Assembly: GCF_000733775.1 (NCBI RefSeq)
Contig: NZ_JPOE01000005.1
Location: 1,116,001-1,180,000 of the forward strand
Direction of reading: 5' to 3'
Length of the DNA stretch: 64,000 nucleotides
Origin: Thiomonas sp. FB-Cd
GTDB taxonomy: Bacteria; Pseudomonadota; Gammaproteobacteria; Burkholderiales; Burkholderiaceae_C
Shown: piece by piece, positions 63,609-64,000 of the stretch
Position numbering within the stretch: the stretch's first letter is position 1
How the letters are laid out: each line of letters starts with the position of its first letter
Program-made: the position numbers and the translations under genes
The notes under the pieces: model-generated
Databases searched by the model: none
What the model was told of the DNA's origin: nothing
What the model saw: only the letters and a program-made list of their open reading frames with translations

Positions 63609-64000
63609 CAACGGCGCAAAGTCACGCTCAAGCTGTATCCCAATGCCGCGCAGATGGCGCGGCTGGAGGCGTGGACGCGGCTGCACTGCGAGTTGTACAA
63701 CGCGGCGCTCGAAGAACGCATCGATGCCTGGCGCAAGGCCGGCAAGCATGTCTCCTACTACGACCAACAAAACGTCCTACCGCAGATCAAGGCAGATCGG
63801 CCTGAGTTCAACGAACTCGGCAGTCATGCCTTGCAGCAGACGCTGCGCCGCCTCGACCTGGCCTTCCAGGCGTTCTTTCGCCGGGTCCAAGCCGGGCAGA
63901 CGCCCGGCTTTCCGCGTTTCAAGGCAGCGAAGCGGTTCTCGGGCTTCGCGTATCCAGACCCGTCGGGATGGAAGCTCATGCAGCACGGCGGCCGTGGCGC
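63606..64000 (+). CDS. tnpB: TnpB (IS200/IS605 family RNA-guided nuclease), N-terminal part, runs off window
   Basis: The frame from ATG 63606 to the window end (131 codons, no stop) reads MQRRKVTLKLYPNAAQMARL, LHCELYNAALEERIDAWRKA and ALQQTLRRLDLAFQAFFRRV, then GFPRFKAAKRFSGF. This is the helix-turn-helix and wedge/REC start of IS200/IS605 OrfB (TnpB), including the G(F)PRFK motif. It looks intact here. The RuvC active site lies outside the window. No tnpA is seen next to it, as in many IS1341-type elements. Confidence 0.9.
   Translation, partial: MQRRKVTLKLYPNAAQMARLEAWTRLHCELYNAALEERIDAWRKAGKHVSYYDQQNVLPQIKADRPEFNELGSHALQQTLRRLDLAFQAFFRRVQAGQTPGFPRFKAAKRFSGFAYPDPSGWKLMQHGGRG

Noticed and set aside
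1-64000. CRISPR arrays, tRNA or rRNA genes
   Set aside because: No spaced direct-repeat series and no recognisable tRNA arms or rRNA segments were seen by eye; a covariance-model scan would be decisive.

Overview
The window looks like a chromosomal segment of a GC-rich betaproteobacterium, probably Burkholderiales (inference). Supporting evidence is the gph-rpe / apaG / SpecificRecomb / mltA neighbourhood, the hemE-priA pair, the benE regulator type and the high-GC codon use. No rRNA, tRNA or CRISPR array was recognised by eye.

Layout. 1-1.2 kb: the 3' end of a P3A-type proton ATPase, then a scar holding a DUF1003 fragment (minus) and an IS21 IstB fragment (plus). 1.2-5.8 kb: a four-gene minus-strand export operon (membrane fusion protein, FtsX-type permease, ATPase, outer-membrane factor) with overlapping start and stop codons. 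5.9-7.4 kb: a secreted protein of unknown function and a cytochrome c'-like protein. 7.7-9.5 kb: a divergent NRAMP-family transporter between two small coupled ORFs. 9.9-14 kb: MaoC-like hydratase, ICMT-like methyltransferase, EamA-type permease, a frameshifted glutathione S-transferase and trpE. 14.4-17.3 kb: two tandem chalcone-isomerase-like secreted proteins lying between trpE and gph-rpe. 17.4-22 kb: apaG, SpecificRecomb membrane protein, mltA and an MliC-domain lipoprotein. 22.3-28 kb: fused indolepyruvate ferredoxin oxidoreductase, then benE divergent from a cupin-XRE regulator across a strong operator. 28.1-32.7 kb: priA and hemE, with a DnaA-box cluster between them, and a cytosolic protein of unknown function. 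32.9-36 kb: a zinc ABC importer (znuA-C-B) and a Zur-like gene behind a 7-1-7 palindrome. 36.3-39.1 kb: LysR regulator and malate synthase.

39.1-64 kb looks like an accessory island with transposon scars. It starts with a gene-poor 1.1 kb stretch, then phosphoketolase, then fragments of a P3A ATPase N-terminus and a TnpB C-terminus. From 61.5 to 43.9 kb runs a single tightly coupled minus-strand operon of eleven genes: GH94 half of an NdvB-type protein, gnd, zwf, HAD phosphatase, tal, pgi, DUF2090 aldolase-like, tkt, pgm, glycoamylase-family protein and a pyridine nucleotide-disulfide oxidoreductase lacking one redox cysteine. With phosphoketolase it reads as one module: phosphorolysis of a beta-glucan to glucose-1-P, Pgm to glucose-6-P, the oxidative pentose-phosphate branch, Tkt/Tal rearrangement, and phosphoketolase cleavage to acetyl-phosphate. 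The island ends in an IS3 OrfA scar, a 41-residue basic ORF, a second dead TnpB (minus) and the start of an apparently intact TnpB (plus) that runs out of the window.
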